Assembly (NCBI RefSeq): GCF_000739375.1
Contig: NZ_CP006704.1
Span: forward strand, 1,488,001-1,552,000
Source: Comamonas testosteroni TK102
GTDB lineage: Bacteria > Pseudomonadota > Gammaproteobacteria > Burkholderiales > Burkholderiaceae_C
Reading direction: 5' to 3'
Length of the DNA stretch: 64,000 nucleotides
Part shown: positions 9,342 through 18,093 of the stretch, in pieces
Layout: each line of letters opens with the position of its first letter
Position numbering within the stretch: the first letter of the stretch is position 1
Translations under genes and position numbers: made by a program
Notes under the pieces: model-generated
What the model was told of the DNA's origin: nothing
The model's input: the letters and a program-made list of their open reading frames with translations, nothing else
Database searches by the model: none

Positions 9342-10319
9342 TCAGCTCCTGGCGGAAGCCGCCGCAGCAGCGGTCTGCGTGCGTGCCACCCATTCACGCA
9401 GGGCGACGCTTTCCTCGTCCTCGCGGCTTTCTATGGCATCGGCCGCGATGCGGTTGAAGGCGTCGAGTGCCGATGGCAGCGTGCGTCCTGCACGCACATA
9501 GACGCCGAGTTCGGAGTACAGCGTGGTGGGGGTATCCAGCGGCACATGGACCAGCCGGCCTTCGCGCAGCTCGCGCTCCAGCCCCAGGCGGCTCTGGAAG
9601 AAAATGCCCACGCCGCGTTCGGCAAGACTCTTTGCCAGCTCGATGGACGAGGTTTCCAGCAACACCTGCAATGCACGCTTGTGGTGCGCCAGCAAGGGTT
9701 GCAGCAAGTCGTGCATGGAGAGTTCGGGCGTGGGCAGAATCAGCGGAAAGGTCGCGCATTGCGCAAAGTCCACACGCTCCAGCTGGGCAATCGGGTGCTT
9801 GGGCGGCACGATGGCACCCAGCGCAAAGCGGCCCATGGTGCATTGGCGCAGATTGTCGTGGCGCTTGACCGAAAAGCCTATGCCCACGTCCGCATCGCCC
9901 TGAATCACGGCCTGTGCCGCCTGCTGGGAGCCGCAGGTGCGCACATGAATCTGAATCGTGGGGTAGCGCCTGTGCATCTGCGTGAGCACGGCCGGCATCA
10001 GGTCGGCGTTCAGGCCTTCCACGGCGGCCACGCTGACCGAGCCGCGACGCACGCCGCGCAGCAGCTCCAGTTCGGTGCTGAGGCGGTGCTCGTCCTGCAG
10101 CACCGTGATCACATGGCGCGAAAACACTTCGCCAGCGGCCGTGAGCCGCAGGCCCGAGCTCAGGCGCTCGAACAGCGGGCTGCCGATTTCGTCCTCAAGC
10201 TGCAGCAACTGGCGGTTGACTGCCGACGAAGCCACATGCAGATGGCGTGCGGCCTCGCGTATGGAGCCGCAACGGCGAATCATGTCGAAATAGCGAATGG
10301 AGCGGGCGTGAATATGCAT
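9342..10319 (-). CDS. LysR-family transcriptional regulator
   Basis: 325 aa. Residues 1-60 form the winged helix-turn-helix (RYFDMIRRCGSIREAARHLHV, then SAVNRQLLQLE), the rest is the periplasmic-binding-like effector domain (VSVAAVEGLNADLMPAVL). It is encoded in the same direction as the nine-gene cluster and immediately upstream of it, so it is the likely regulator, probably responding to the imported compound or a product. The C-terminal tail is Ala-rich. Confidence 0.9.
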   Translation of the reverse strand: MHIHARSIRYFDMIRRCGSIREAARHLHVASSAVNRQLLQLEDEIGSPLFERLSSGLRLTAAGEVFSRHVITVLQDEHRLSTELELLRGVRRGSVSVAAVEGLNADLMPAVLTQMHRRYPTIQIHVRTCGSQQAAQAVIQGDADVGIGFSVKRHDNLRQCTMGRFALGAIVPPKHPIAQLERVDFAQCATFPLILPTPELSMHDLLQPLLAHHKRALQVLLETSSIELAKSLAERGVGIFFQSRLGLERELREGRLVHVPLDTPTTLYSELGVYVRAGRTLPSALDAFNRIAADAIESREDEESVALREWVARTQTAAAAASARS

Positions 10320-10358
10320 GCTGCCGGAGGCAGCATATGCCGTGCCAGTTCGCTGGAT

Positions 10359-10403
10359 GGCCGCCTACAGCGGCGCGCCGGCCGCCTACAGCGGCGCGCC
10401 GGC
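10359..10403. repeat. 21-bp tandem duplication spanning the hemH stop codon
   Basis: Two perfect 21-bp units (10359-10379 and 10380-10400) and the start of a third follow each other. On the minus strand each unit reads GCG-GCC-GGC-GCG-CCG-CTG-TAG, so the last six codons of hemH (AAGAPL) and its stop codon are duplicated downstream. The copy is untranslated. Confidence 0.9.
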
Positions 10404-11483
10404 CGCCTTGGCGTGCTGGGCGCGGGCATTGAGCTCGGCATCGTCCTCGCGCCCGGTGGGCCAGCCTTGCATATGCCGCTGGGCAATATCGCTGAGTGCG
10501 GTGATCCAGGGTGCACTGTCGTTGAGGCAGTCTATGTACTCGAACTGCTGGCCGCCCGCATGCAAAAAGGCTTCACGCGCTTCCTGCTTGATTTCCTCCA
10601 GCGTCTCCAGACAGTCGCTGGTAAAGCCGGGGCAGACCACATCGACACGCCGGGTGCCGGCCTGGGCCATGGCAATCAGCGAGGGTTCGGTATAGGGCTC
10701 CAGCCATTTGGCCTTGCCAAAGCGCGACTGGAAGGTCACCAGATACTGCTCCTTGCCGAGCTTGAGCCGCTCGGCCAGCAGGCGTGCCGTCTTGTGCGAT
10801 TCGCAGTGATAGGGGTCGCCCAGATGCAGGGTGCGCTCTGGCACACCATGAAAGCTCATGACCAGCTTGTCCCCGCGACCATGGCCGCGCCAGTGGGCTT
10901 CGATGCGCTGTGCCAGCGCTTCGATGTAGCCGGCATCGTCGTGGTAGCGGTTGACAAAACGCAGTTCGGGAATGTGGCGCTGGGTCCTGGCCCATTCATA
11001 GACGGCATCGAACACGCTGGCCGTGGTCGTGCCAGAATACTGGGGGTACAGCGGCAGGATCAGGATGCGCGTCGCGCCGTCTTTCTTGAGTGCATCCAGC
11101 TGGGCCGCAATGGACGGCGTGCCGTAGCGCATGGCCGGCAGCACCAGCACATTGTGGCCGCGCTCGCCCAGCCAGCCGCGCAGCAAGGTGGCCTGGCGCG
11201 TGGTCCAGTGCAGCAGCGGGGAGCCGTCCTTTTCATGCCAGACGGTGGCGTACTTGGCGGCCGACTTGGCCGGACGGGTGCGCAGGATGATGCCGTGCAG
11301 AATCGGCCACCAGGCGAGCTTGGGAATCTCGACCACGCGATCGTCACCGAGAAACTCCGCCAGATAAGGGCGCACTGCCGCAGCCGTGGGGGCGGTCGGC
11401 GTGCCCAGATTGCACAGCAGGATTCCGGTGCGTGCGGATTGGTCGTGACGGAAGCGGGGTTCGGGCGCAAAGCGTGATGGCAT
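10386..11483 (-). CDS. hemH: ferrochelatase
   Basis: 365 aa. It inserts Fe2+ into protoporphyrin IX, the last step of protoheme synthesis, at the cytoplasmic face of the membrane. Recognisable segments are GILLCNLGTP, the active-site MSFHGVPERTL with its conserved histidine, GDPYHCE, TFQSRFGKAKWLEPYT and CPGFTSDCLETLEEI. Length and motifs match class proteobacterial HemH. It is divergent from the downstream HAD gene, leaving 73 bp for both promoters. Its last six codons plus stop are duplicated just beyond the gene end. Confidence 0.96.
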   Translation of the reverse strand: MPSRFAPEPRFRHDQSARTGILLCNLGTPTAPTAAAVRPYLAEFLGDDRVVEIPKLAWWPILHGIILRTRPAKSAAKYATVWHEKDGSPLLHWTTRQATLLRGWLGERGHNVLVLPAMRYGTPSIAAQLDALKKDGATRILILPLYPQYSGTTTASVFDAVYEWARTQRHIPELRFVNRYHDDAGYIEALAQRIEAHWRGHGRGDKLVMSFHGVPERTLHLGDPYHCESHKTARLLAERLKLGKEQYLVTFQSRFGKAKWLEPYTEPSLIAMAQAGTRRVDVVCPGFTSDCLETLEEIKQEAREAFLHAGGQQFEYIDCLNDSAPWITALSDIAQRHMQGWPTGREDDAELNARAQHAKAAGAPL

Positions 11484-11556
11484 GGCGCAATTGTGTCAGC
11501 TAATCGGATAGGCGCAGCCGCTCTGCGGCATTAGCCGGGCCGCTATTCTTCGGGGC

Positions 11557-12306
11557 ATGCAATCCCAAGACACCACAGCCCCTGCCATTGAAACCCTTCA
11601 GCGCCTGCGCCACAGCGGACAGATTCGCGCCATCAGCCTGGATCTGGACGACACGCTCTGGCCCATCTGGCCCACGATTGCCAAGGCAGAGGGCGTTTTG
11701 CTGCAGTGGCTCGCGCAGCATGCCCCCTGTACGGCCGAGCACCTGGGCGATACGGACAAGGTGCGCGCCTTGCGCCATGAAATCGTGACATTGCGCCCGG
11801 ATCTGAAAGCCGACCTCAGCGGCCTGCGCCGCGAGTCCATCCGGCTGGCGCTGACCCGCGCCGGCGACGATCCTGCCCTGGCCGAACCGGCCTTTGACGA
11901 GTTCTTTGCCGCTCGCCAGCGGGTCGAACTGTTTGACGACGCCTTGCCGGCCTTGCAGTTTCTCTCGCAGCGCTGGCCGGTGGTGGCCCTGTCCAACGGC
12001 AATGCGAATGTGCATGTGGTGGGTATCGGCGAGCATTTTCGCGCCTCGCTGTCTGCCAGCACAGCCGGCATGGCCAAACCCGATACGCGGTTTTTCCAGG
12101 CCGCAGCGGATGCGGCCGGCGTGGCCCCCGAGCATGTGCTGCACATCGGCGACGATGCGCAGCTGGATGCCCGGGGCGCCATGGATGCGGGTATGCACGC
12201 AGTCTGGCTCAACCGCGGGCAGGTAGCATGGCCTTGCGTGGGTCCTGAACCCCACGTCACAGTCGCCAGCCTTTGGCAGTTGTGTCAGGGGCTGGCAGAT
12301 CGTTGA
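11557..12306 (+). CDS. HAD-superfamily hydrolase (phosphatase)
   Basis: 249 aa. Motif I is SLDLDDTLW with nucleophile Asp29 and acid/base Asp31, motif II is VVALSNGNANV, motif III lysine lies in AGMAKPDTRFF and motif IV is LHIGDDAQLDARGA. All catalytic residues are present. The C1-type cap between motifs I and II resembles HAD-IA phosphatases. The substrate is unknown. It is transcribed divergently from hemH. Confidence 0.88.
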   Translation: MQSQDTTAPAIETLQRLRHSGQIRAISLDLDDTLWPIWPTIAKAEGVLLQWLAQHAPCTAEHLGDTDKVRALRHEIVTLRPDLKADLSGLRRESIRLALTRAGDDPALAEPAFDEFFAARQRVELFDDALPALQFLSQRWPVVALSNGNANVHVVGIGEHFRASLSASTAGMAKPDTRFFQAAADAAGVAPEHVLHIGDDAQLDARGAMDAGMHAVWLNRGQVAWPCVGPEPHVTVASLWQLCQGLADR

Positions 12307-12351
12307 CCGGGACGAGCGGGAGCTTTGCGGGTCAGCGAACAAGGACCGCCT

Positions 12352-13200
12352 ATGCCTACCTGTCTGTCTGCCTGCCTTCTCACGCCACCTCCGCTGGCAC
12401 CTGTGCGAACCATTGCCTGGAGCCGGCCTCTGGTGTGGCTGTCCAGAGCCTTGCAGGACATTTCTAAGGCTCCGTTAATCAGTCTGGCTCATGGTCTGGC
12501 CTTGATCCTGATCGGTGCAGCAATCCTGACCCTGGGGCACAATCGCTTCTGGTTGATGGCAGGAGCCTTGTCGGGCTTTCTGGTGGTGGGGCCTCTGGTG
12601 GCCACCAGCCTCTATGCCATCAGCCGGGCCATCGAGCGCGGTGAGGTGGCAGACTGGGGTCTGATCCGCCGCACCTGGACGCAATGGCAGAGCTGCCATG
12701 CCACGGGCCGGGGAGGGTACTGGTGCATGGTTCGGTTCGGCGCCTTGCTGGCGCTGGCGGCCACGGGCTGGGTGCTGATTTCTGCGTCGCTGATCACCGT
12801 GATGTCGCCCGTGCGTGTGCAAACCCTGCAGGATTTCATTGCGCATGTGGTGCTGGCCAGAGATGGTCAGCTGTTTGTGCAATGGATGGCTTTGGGCAGC
12901 TTTCTGGCTGCTCCGATTTTTGCGTCCAGCGTGGTGGCCATGCCGCTGATGCTGGACAGGCGAGTGACCGTGCGCCAGGCCGTGCTGACCAGTTGGTCCG
13001 TGGTGCTGGCCAACCCGGGCCCGATGGCCTTGTGGGCGGCGCTGATTGTGATGTTGACTTTGCTGGGCCTTGGCAGCTATCTGCTGGGGCTGGTGGTTGT
13101 GATGCCCCTGCTGGGCCATGCCAGCTGGCATGCCTATTGGGACCTGGTGGATGCCGCTGCATTCCCCGCCAGGGATGACGCGATGGTGCGTGCCGTCTGA
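12352..13200 (+). CDS. DUF2189-type integral membrane protein
   Basis: 282 aa from ATG 12352, with AAGGA seven bases upstream; a TTG at 12325 is a weaker alternative. About six hydrophobic helices are visible, including LIGAAILTL, GFLVVGPLVATSLYAIS and LGSYLLGLVVVMPLLGHASWHAYW. The sequence GPLVATSLYAISRAIERGE followed by a Trp-rich cytosolic stretch is the hallmark of the DUF2189 family of proteobacterial inner-membrane proteins, whose role is unknown. Confidence 0.8.
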   Translation: MPTCLSACLLTPPPLAPVRTIAWSRPLVWLSRALQDISKAPLISLAHGLALILIGAAILTLGHNRFWLMAGALSGFLVVGPLVATSLYAISRAIERGEVADWGLIRRTWTQWQSCHATGRGGYWCMVRFGALLALAATGWVLISASLITVMSPVRVQTLQDFIAHVVLARDGQLFVQWMALGSFLAAPIFASSVVAMPLMLDRRVTVRQAVLTSWSVVLANPGPMALWAALIVMLTLLGLGSYLLGLVVVMPLLGHASWHAYWDLVDAAAFPARDDAMVRAV

Positions 13201-13247
13201 GCGCTGCGCGACCAGGGCCTGGCAAAGGCTGTAAGGACCTGGTTGTC

Positions 13248-13463
13248 GTGATATTCGGCTATACGGAAGAGCAGATTGCCCACTTTTTCCTGACCTGGGG
13301 CGTGGGCGCCTTCATCTTGTTCATGGTGTTCATCATCCTGCAGTTGGCGCGTCAGTCCAAGGCAGGCAAGTTCGGCACCTTTGTGATTTTTCTGGGTCTG
13401 GGCGTGGGCTTTGTCGGCTATCTTGCCAAAATCATCATCCAGTGGTGGATAGAGAGCCACTGA
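13248..13463 (+). CDS. DUF2788 small membrane protein
   Basis: 71 aa with two transmembrane helices (FLTWGVGAFILFMVFIILQL and TFVIFLGLGVGFVGYLAKII) separated by a short basic loop (RQSKAGK). It matches the small DUF2788 family of beta- and gamma-proteobacteria, function unknown. It starts 47 bp after the DUF2189 gene in the same direction and may be co-transcribed. Confidence 0.8.
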   Translation: MIFGYTEEQIAHFFLTWGVGAFILFMVFIILQLARQSKAGKFGTFVIFLGLGVGFVGYLAKIIIQWWIESH

Positions 13464-13550
13464 GCCCTGCCCCGCAGCCAGGCCCAATGGCCCGAGCAGA
13501 TCTTCCCTCCTGCAACGAGAAAGAGGGAAGGCCTGTGGCGCCCCGGGCGC

Positions 13551-14573
13551 TCAACCCGGTTTCACCTGTGCGCGCTTGAGCACTTTTTGCCAGCGGTTCT
13601 GCTCGATGCTGATGAACTGGGCAAACTGCTCAGGCGTGCTGCCAATGGGTTCGGCCGCATCGCCTTGGAGGCGCTTGAGCGCATCGGGTGCCTTGACGGC
13701 CTTGGCGCATTCTGCGGCCAGCTTGTCCACATGGGCGCGGGGCAGGCTGGAAGGGGCCAGCATGCCGTACCACTGGGTCATCTCGAAGCCCGCAAAACCC
13801 TGCTCTGCCACCGTAGGCACATCAGGCAGTTGCGTCAGGCGCTTGGTCGAGCCGGTGGCAATGCAGCGCACCTTGCCGGCCTTGATGAAGGGCAGCAGCG
13901 CGGCGGCGCCGACCGAGGCCGCATCAAGACGGCCCGAGAGCAGGTCTGTCATCATGGGGCCGGTGCCGCGATAAGGCACGTGGAGCATGAAGATGTCGGC
14001 CGTCATCTTCAGATACTCGAATGCCAGATGACCTGCACTGCCATTGCCGGCCGAGCCATAGCTGAGCTTGCCGGGATTCTTCTTGGCATAGGCCACCAGA
14101 TCGGCAATGTTTTTGACGGGCAGATCGGGGTGCACCACATAGAGGCTTGGCACCTTGGCCAGCAGGCTCACGGGCACAAAGTCCTTTTTGGGGTCCCAGG
14201 GCAGCTTGTCAAAAATATAGGGGTTGACGGCCAGTGTGCCGATATGGCCGAGGATGACCGTGCTCTGGTCATCGGCGCGAGCCACTTCCTGCATGGCGAT
14301 ATTGCCTGCGGCGCCGGGCTTGTTGTCCACGAATACGTTCTGACCGATGGTCTTGGACAGCTCGGCTGCGGTGGAGCGGGCCACGATCTCAGAGCTGCCG
14401 CCAGGCGCAAACGGCACGACAAAGCGAATCGGGCGGTTGGGCCAGCTGTCATCGGCAGCGCGGGCCATGCCGGGCAGCATGCTGCTGCAGGCCAGGGCTC
14501 CGGCGCCGGTCAGCAGGTGACGGCGCGAGATGCTCAGAATTTCGCGAGTGGACTTGTCGAACGTGGATGCCAT
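13551..14573 (-). CDS. Bug-family (TctC) tripartite tricarboxylate receptor
   Basis: 340 aa periplasmic solute receptor. The N-terminus has a twin-arginine-like leader (SRRHLLTGAGALACSSMLPG) ending at ARAADD. The mature protein shows the family sequence WPNRPIRFVVPFAPGGSSEI, then DNKPGAAGNIA, GSAGNGSAGHLAFE and FAGFEMTQWYGML. Such receptors bind carboxylates and are greatly expanded in Bordetella and Comamonas-type genomes. No tctA or tctB genes adjoin it, so it is an orphan receptor. A 23-30 hairpin (13502-13530) lies just downstream without a clear U-tract. Confidence 0.92.
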   Translation of the reverse strand: MASTFDKSTREILSISRRHLLTGAGALACSSMLPGMARAADDSWPNRPIRFVVPFAPGGSSEIVARSTAAELSKTIGQNVFVDNKPGAAGNIAMQEVARADDQSTVILGHIGTLAVNPYIFDKLPWDPKKDFVPVSLLAKVPSLYVVHPDLPVKNIADLVAYAKKNPGKLSYGSAGNGSAGHLAFEYLKMTADIFMLHVPYRGTGPMMTDLLSGRLDAASVGAAALLPFIKAGKVRCIATGSTKRLTQLPDVPTVAEQGFAGFEMTQWYGMLAPSSLPRAHVDKLAAECAKAVKAPDALKRLQGDAAEPIGSTPEQFAQFISIEQNRWQKVLKRAQVKPG

Positions 14574-14722
14574 GTTGTCTCCGTTGCTTTTGGCTTTATG
14601 CGGCTGAGAGATTGCCTCTCAAGCCATGGTTGCAACTGTGGCTGTCAAATCGCTGTCAAACCGCCTGCGGCAGCGCGATCCGGGCATCAGGATTGTGCTG
14701 ATAGGGTTTGCGCTAGAGCTAC

Positions 14723-16069
14723 TCAGTCCTGGTCCTTGCGGACCAGCTCGTCGGCAGCCGTCATCCCGCAACGCACCGCACCTTCAAGCGTCGCCGGGTA
14801 GGGCCCGCTCACATAGTCGCCGCAAGCCCAGAGGCCATGGCCTAGCTTCATGCCTGGGCGCTTAACGTCGGGTCTGCAGGCAAATGTGGCGCGCTTTTCA
14901 ACCACGGTCAGCACGGCTTGAATGTCTTGCCAGCCCAGCTGTTGACGGGCTTGTTCCAGCACCTGCCGCTCCAGGGTCTCGCGGTCTGTGCGGCAGTCGC
15001 TGACGACAAATGCCATCAGACCTTGCTGGGCACCATCGGCGGGCTGCAGATGACTGCGGTCGAACACAAATTGGGCTGGAGCCTGGGCGTCGGGTTGCAG
15101 TGCCAGCCACGGCAGCCCGATTGCAAGGCGATGGCTGCTGCGCGTATAGACCGTGGCAATGGCCGTGTGCTCCAGCGCCTGCGCGCTCTGTGCCCAGTGC
15201 TGGTAATGCACGCCGTCGCGGGCGGGAAGTCGCTGGTCTTCGGCCGCCAGCAGGGCCAGTCGAGCGGCTTCTTGAGGCGGGCAGGCCAGCAGCACGGCAT
15301 CAAAGCGCGATTGCTCCAACTCTGCGGCAGTGGCGGGGTTGGAGCTGCGCAGCAGCCATTGCTGGCCCTGGGGAATCAGCTCCTGAATGCGGCTGGCCGT
15401 ATGCACGGCATGCCCTCGGTCTTGCAGCCATTGCGCGGCCGGGTTCGGAAACAGATCTCCGAGTCCGCAGCGCGGCAGCAGAAAATGGGAGCCGCCCGTG
15501 CCCGCGAACAGCGCGTCATGCAGCACGCGCAGGAAGATGCTGCCGCTGGCCTGTGCGGCTGGCAGATTGAGGGCTGACACGCACAGCGGCTCGATGAATT
15601 CATCGAGCAGGCGATTTGGTAGACCGCTGCAGATATCGGCAACGGTTGCAGCATCTGCGCATCGAAAGCCCTGAAGGCGCCAGCGTAGGGCACGGCCCAG
15701 CAGGGCGGCACGTTCGCGTAGCGACCAGCCTCTGGCGCTGACAATTCCGACCAGGGCGTCGAGAGGCGAGGGCAGTTCGGGAAAGCTCAGGCCGCTGCCA
15801 TCGGCATGGCGCATGGCCAGTGGCCTGCGCAGCAGGGCTTGTTCCGGCGCCACGCCCACGGCGCGCATGAGTCGCAGGCATTCGGCATAGGCGCCGATCA
15901 GAATATGCTGGCCGTTGTCGGCGCAGGTGCCGCCCGGCAGTTCCAGATTGCGGGCCCGGCCACCGAGCTGGCGGCCGGCTTCGAAAACCGTGGGCTGATG
16001 GCCGCCTAGCGAGAGCTGTACTGCGGCAGCCATGCCGGCCCAGCCGCCACCGATGATGGCAACTTGCAT
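14723..16069 (-). CDS. hpnE: hydroxysqualene dehydroxylase
   Basis: 448 aa flavoprotein. In the HpnCDE route it reduces hydroxysqualene to squalene using FADH2. The N-terminal Rossmann motif VAIIGGGWAGMAAAVQL binds FAD, and the C-terminal ACGDYVSGPYPATLEGAVRCG is the second dinucleotide segment typical of phytoene-desaturase-like enzymes. It follows hpnD by 7 bp, so the two are co-transcribed. No squalene-hopene cyclase gene is in the window. Confidence 0.93.
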   Translation of the reverse strand: MQVAIIGGGWAGMAAAVQLSLGGHQPTVFEAGRQLGGRARNLELPGGTCADNGQHILIGAYAECLRLMRAVGVAPEQALLRRPLAMRHADGSGLSFPELPSPLDALVGIVSARGWSLRERAALLGRALRWRLQGFRCADAATVADICSGLPNRLLDEFIEPLCVSALNLPAAQASGSIFLRVLHDALFAGTGGSHFLLPRCGLGDLFPNPAAQWLQDRGHAVHTASRIQELIPQGQQWLLRSSNPATAAELEQSRFDAVLLACPPQEAARLALLAAEDQRLPARDGVHYQHWAQSAQALEHTAIATVYTRSSHRLAIGLPWLALQPDAQAPAQFVFDRSHLQPADGAQQGLMAFVVSDCRTDRETLERQVLEQARQQLGWQDIQAVLTVVEKRATFACRPDVKRPGMKLGHGLWACGDYVSGPYPATLEGAVRCGMTAADELVRKDQD

Positions 16070-16076
16070 GGCGCGC

Positions 16077-16916
16077 TTACATGCGGCCCAGTGCCTGCAT
16101 CTTCCAGACCAGCCAGAATTTGCGCAGCGGTGTGAGGCTGATGCGCTGGTGCAGCACCTGGAAGTTCTCGGACTCGATTTCGCGCAGCAGGGTGCGGTAG
16201 ATGCTGGCCATCATGAGGCCGGGCTTTTGTGCGTGGCGATCGGCATCGGGCAGCAGGCCCAGTGCCTTGTCATAGAGGCTGTGGGCACGCTCGGCCTGAA
16301 AGCGCATCAGCGCCGTGAAGCGATCAGAATACTCGCGCTTGTTGATCTCGTGGGCCTTGACGTCGAACTGCTGCAGCTCGCTGATGGGCAGGTAGATACG
16401 GCCGCGCATGGCGTCTTCGCCCACGTCGCGGATGATATTGGTCAGCTGCAGGGCCTGACCCAGCGTGTGGGCGTATTCGGTGGTGCGCTCGTCGGTCTGG
16501 CCGAAGATGCGGGCGGCGACTTCGCCGACCACGCCGGCGACCAGATGGCAGTAGCGCTGCAGGCCGGCAAAGTCCAGATAGCGGGTCTGATCCAGATCCA
16601 TCTGGCAGCCTTCGATGACGGCCTGCAGATGGCGCTCTTCGATGCCATAGGTCTTGGCGTGGGGCATCAGTGCCTGCATCACAGGATGGGCGGACTGGCT
16701 GGTGAAGGCCCTGTGCACCTCGGTCTTCCACCAGGCCAGCTTGGTGGCGGCCACGCCGGGGTCCGTGACCTCGTCGACCACGTCATCCACTTCGCGGCAG
16801 AAGGCATAGAAAGCCGTGATGGCGGCGCGGCGCTCCTTGGGCAAGAAGAGAAAGGCGTAATAGAAGCTGCTGCCCGAAGAGGCGGCTTTGTCTTGGACGT
16901 ACTGATCCGGATTCAT
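16077..16916 (-). CDS. hpnD: presqualene diphosphate synthase
   Basis: 279 aa. It condenses two farnesyl diphosphates to presqualene diphosphate. The aspartate-rich motifs are AFCREVDDVVDE (first DxxxD) and NIIRDVGEDAMRGRIYLP (second), both intact, and SFYYAFLFLPKERR is the usual N-terminal start of the helical fold. It lies between hpnC (134 bp upstream) and hpnE. Confidence 0.94.
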   Translation of the reverse strand: MNPDQYVQDKAASSGSSFYYAFLFLPKERRAAITAFYAFCREVDDVVDEVTDPGVAATKLAWWKTEVHRAFTSQSAHPVMQALMPHAKTYGIEERHLQAVIEGCQMDLDQTRYLDFAGLQRYCHLVAGVVGEVAARIFGQTDERTTEYAHTLGQALQLTNIIRDVGEDAMRGRIYLPISELQQFDVKAHEINKREYSDRFTALMRFQAERAHSLYDKALGLLPDADRHAQKPGLMMASIYRTLLREIESENFQVLHQRISLTPLRKFWLVWKMQALGRM

Positions 16917-17050
16917 AGGGGGAGCATTGTCCCATGATGCGGGTTGTCGGCCGACACAATAGTGAAATGCGCGGCATGCACCTGGTTGGACTTCAAATTC
17001 AATAGCGACCTGCGCAGGTAAAGCAAGGGTTCAGGGTTATCTTGCTTCGA

Positions 17051-17932
17051 TCACATGCGCAGGGCTTGCCAGAGCATGACTGCCATGTCGAGCTTGCCCA
17101 GCTTGATGCGCTGATAGAGGTTGCGCCCCTGCATGGCGTCCAGTCTGTCCAGCATGCGCAGGCCGCCTTGCACGACCAGACGCAGCTCCCAGCCCGTACG
17201 GCCGGGCAGTTGATGTACCAGGGGCGCACCATGGTTCATCAGGCTGCGGGCCTGGCGGTTGAGCTCGCCCAGCAAAGATTGAAGCTCGGGCGTCAATGCC
17301 GTTGCTTCGGGCTTGATGGCTCGGCGCACCAGGCCGTGGCGGGTCAGATCGGCATCCGGCAGGTAGTGGCGCTGGCGCGGCAAGTCCTGGCTCAGATCCT
17401 GCCAGAAGTTGATGAGCTGCAGTGCGGTGCAGATGGCGTCACTCTGAATCAGTGCCTTGGCGTTGACCACGCCATACAGATGCAGCAGCAGGCGGCCGAC
17501 CGGGTTGGCAGAGCGGCGGCAGTAATCCAGCAACTGGGCCATGTCGGTGTAGTGGGCCTGGGCGGCCGTCATGCGCACATCCTGCTCGAAGGCGCTGAGC
17601 AGGTCGGCCAGCAATGGCTTGGGCAGGCCATGGGCCTGAACCTGAACTGCCAGCGGGCCGAAGATATGGGGCCAGGAGGTTCGCGTCAGCATGGCGGCTT
17701 CGCCGGCGCTGCCTAGCTGCTGCAGATCGGCGGCATATTGCTGCAACTGTGCCCGGCGCTTTTCTGCGCAATGATCCCCTTCGTCGGCCAGGTCGTCGGC
17801 GGTGCGTGCAAAGTGGTAGATGGCGGCAATGGGCGCGCGCAGCCGTGGCGGGCACAGCCAGGAGGCGACGGGAAAATTTTCGTAATGGTTGATGCTGGCC
17901 GGCGCATTGGCGACGGTGCTTGCTGGGGGCAT
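17051..17932 (-). CDS. hpnC: hydroxysqualene synthase
   Basis: 293 aa from ATG 17932; an upstream in-frame ATG (18022) would add an unlikely Cys/Arg-rich stretch. It converts presqualene diphosphate to hydroxysqualene. NHYENFPVASWLCPPRLRAPI and IYHFARTADDLADEGD are classic HpnC sequences carrying the first DxxxD; LINFWQDLSQDLPRQRHYLP carries the second. It is the first gene of the leftward hpnC-hpnD-hpnE set and is divergent from the RND pump genes. Confidence 0.93.
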   Translation of the reverse strand: MPPASTVANAPASINHYENFPVASWLCPPRLRAPIAAIYHFARTADDLADEGDHCAEKRRAQLQQYAADLQQLGSAGEAAMLTRTSWPHIFGPLAVQVQAHGLPKPLLADLLSAFEQDVRMTAAQAHYTDMAQLLDYCRRSANPVGRLLLHLYGVVNAKALIQSDAICTALQLINFWQDLSQDLPRQRHYLPDADLTRHGLVRRAIKPEATALTPELQSLLGELNRQARSLMNHGAPLVHQLPGRTGWELRLVVQGGLRMLDRLDAMQGRNLYQRIKLGKLDMAVMLWQALRM

Positions 17933-18093
17933 ATGGTTCACGCCCGTATTGTGGACCGGGCGGGCTTGCCGGCTTGCGGCAGCCCATAAAAAGACGGCGC
18001 AAAAGCGCACGTGCGTGCACAATCAGCGCTGACTTTGGTGCAGCGGCCTGCCCGGCGGCTGCGCTTTTCCTATTTTTACAAGCCCAGAACACC

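Noticed and set aside
13502..13530. 8-bp hairpin after the Bug receptor gene as a terminator
   Set aside because: The stem is good but no U-tract follows on either strand, so termination is not supported.
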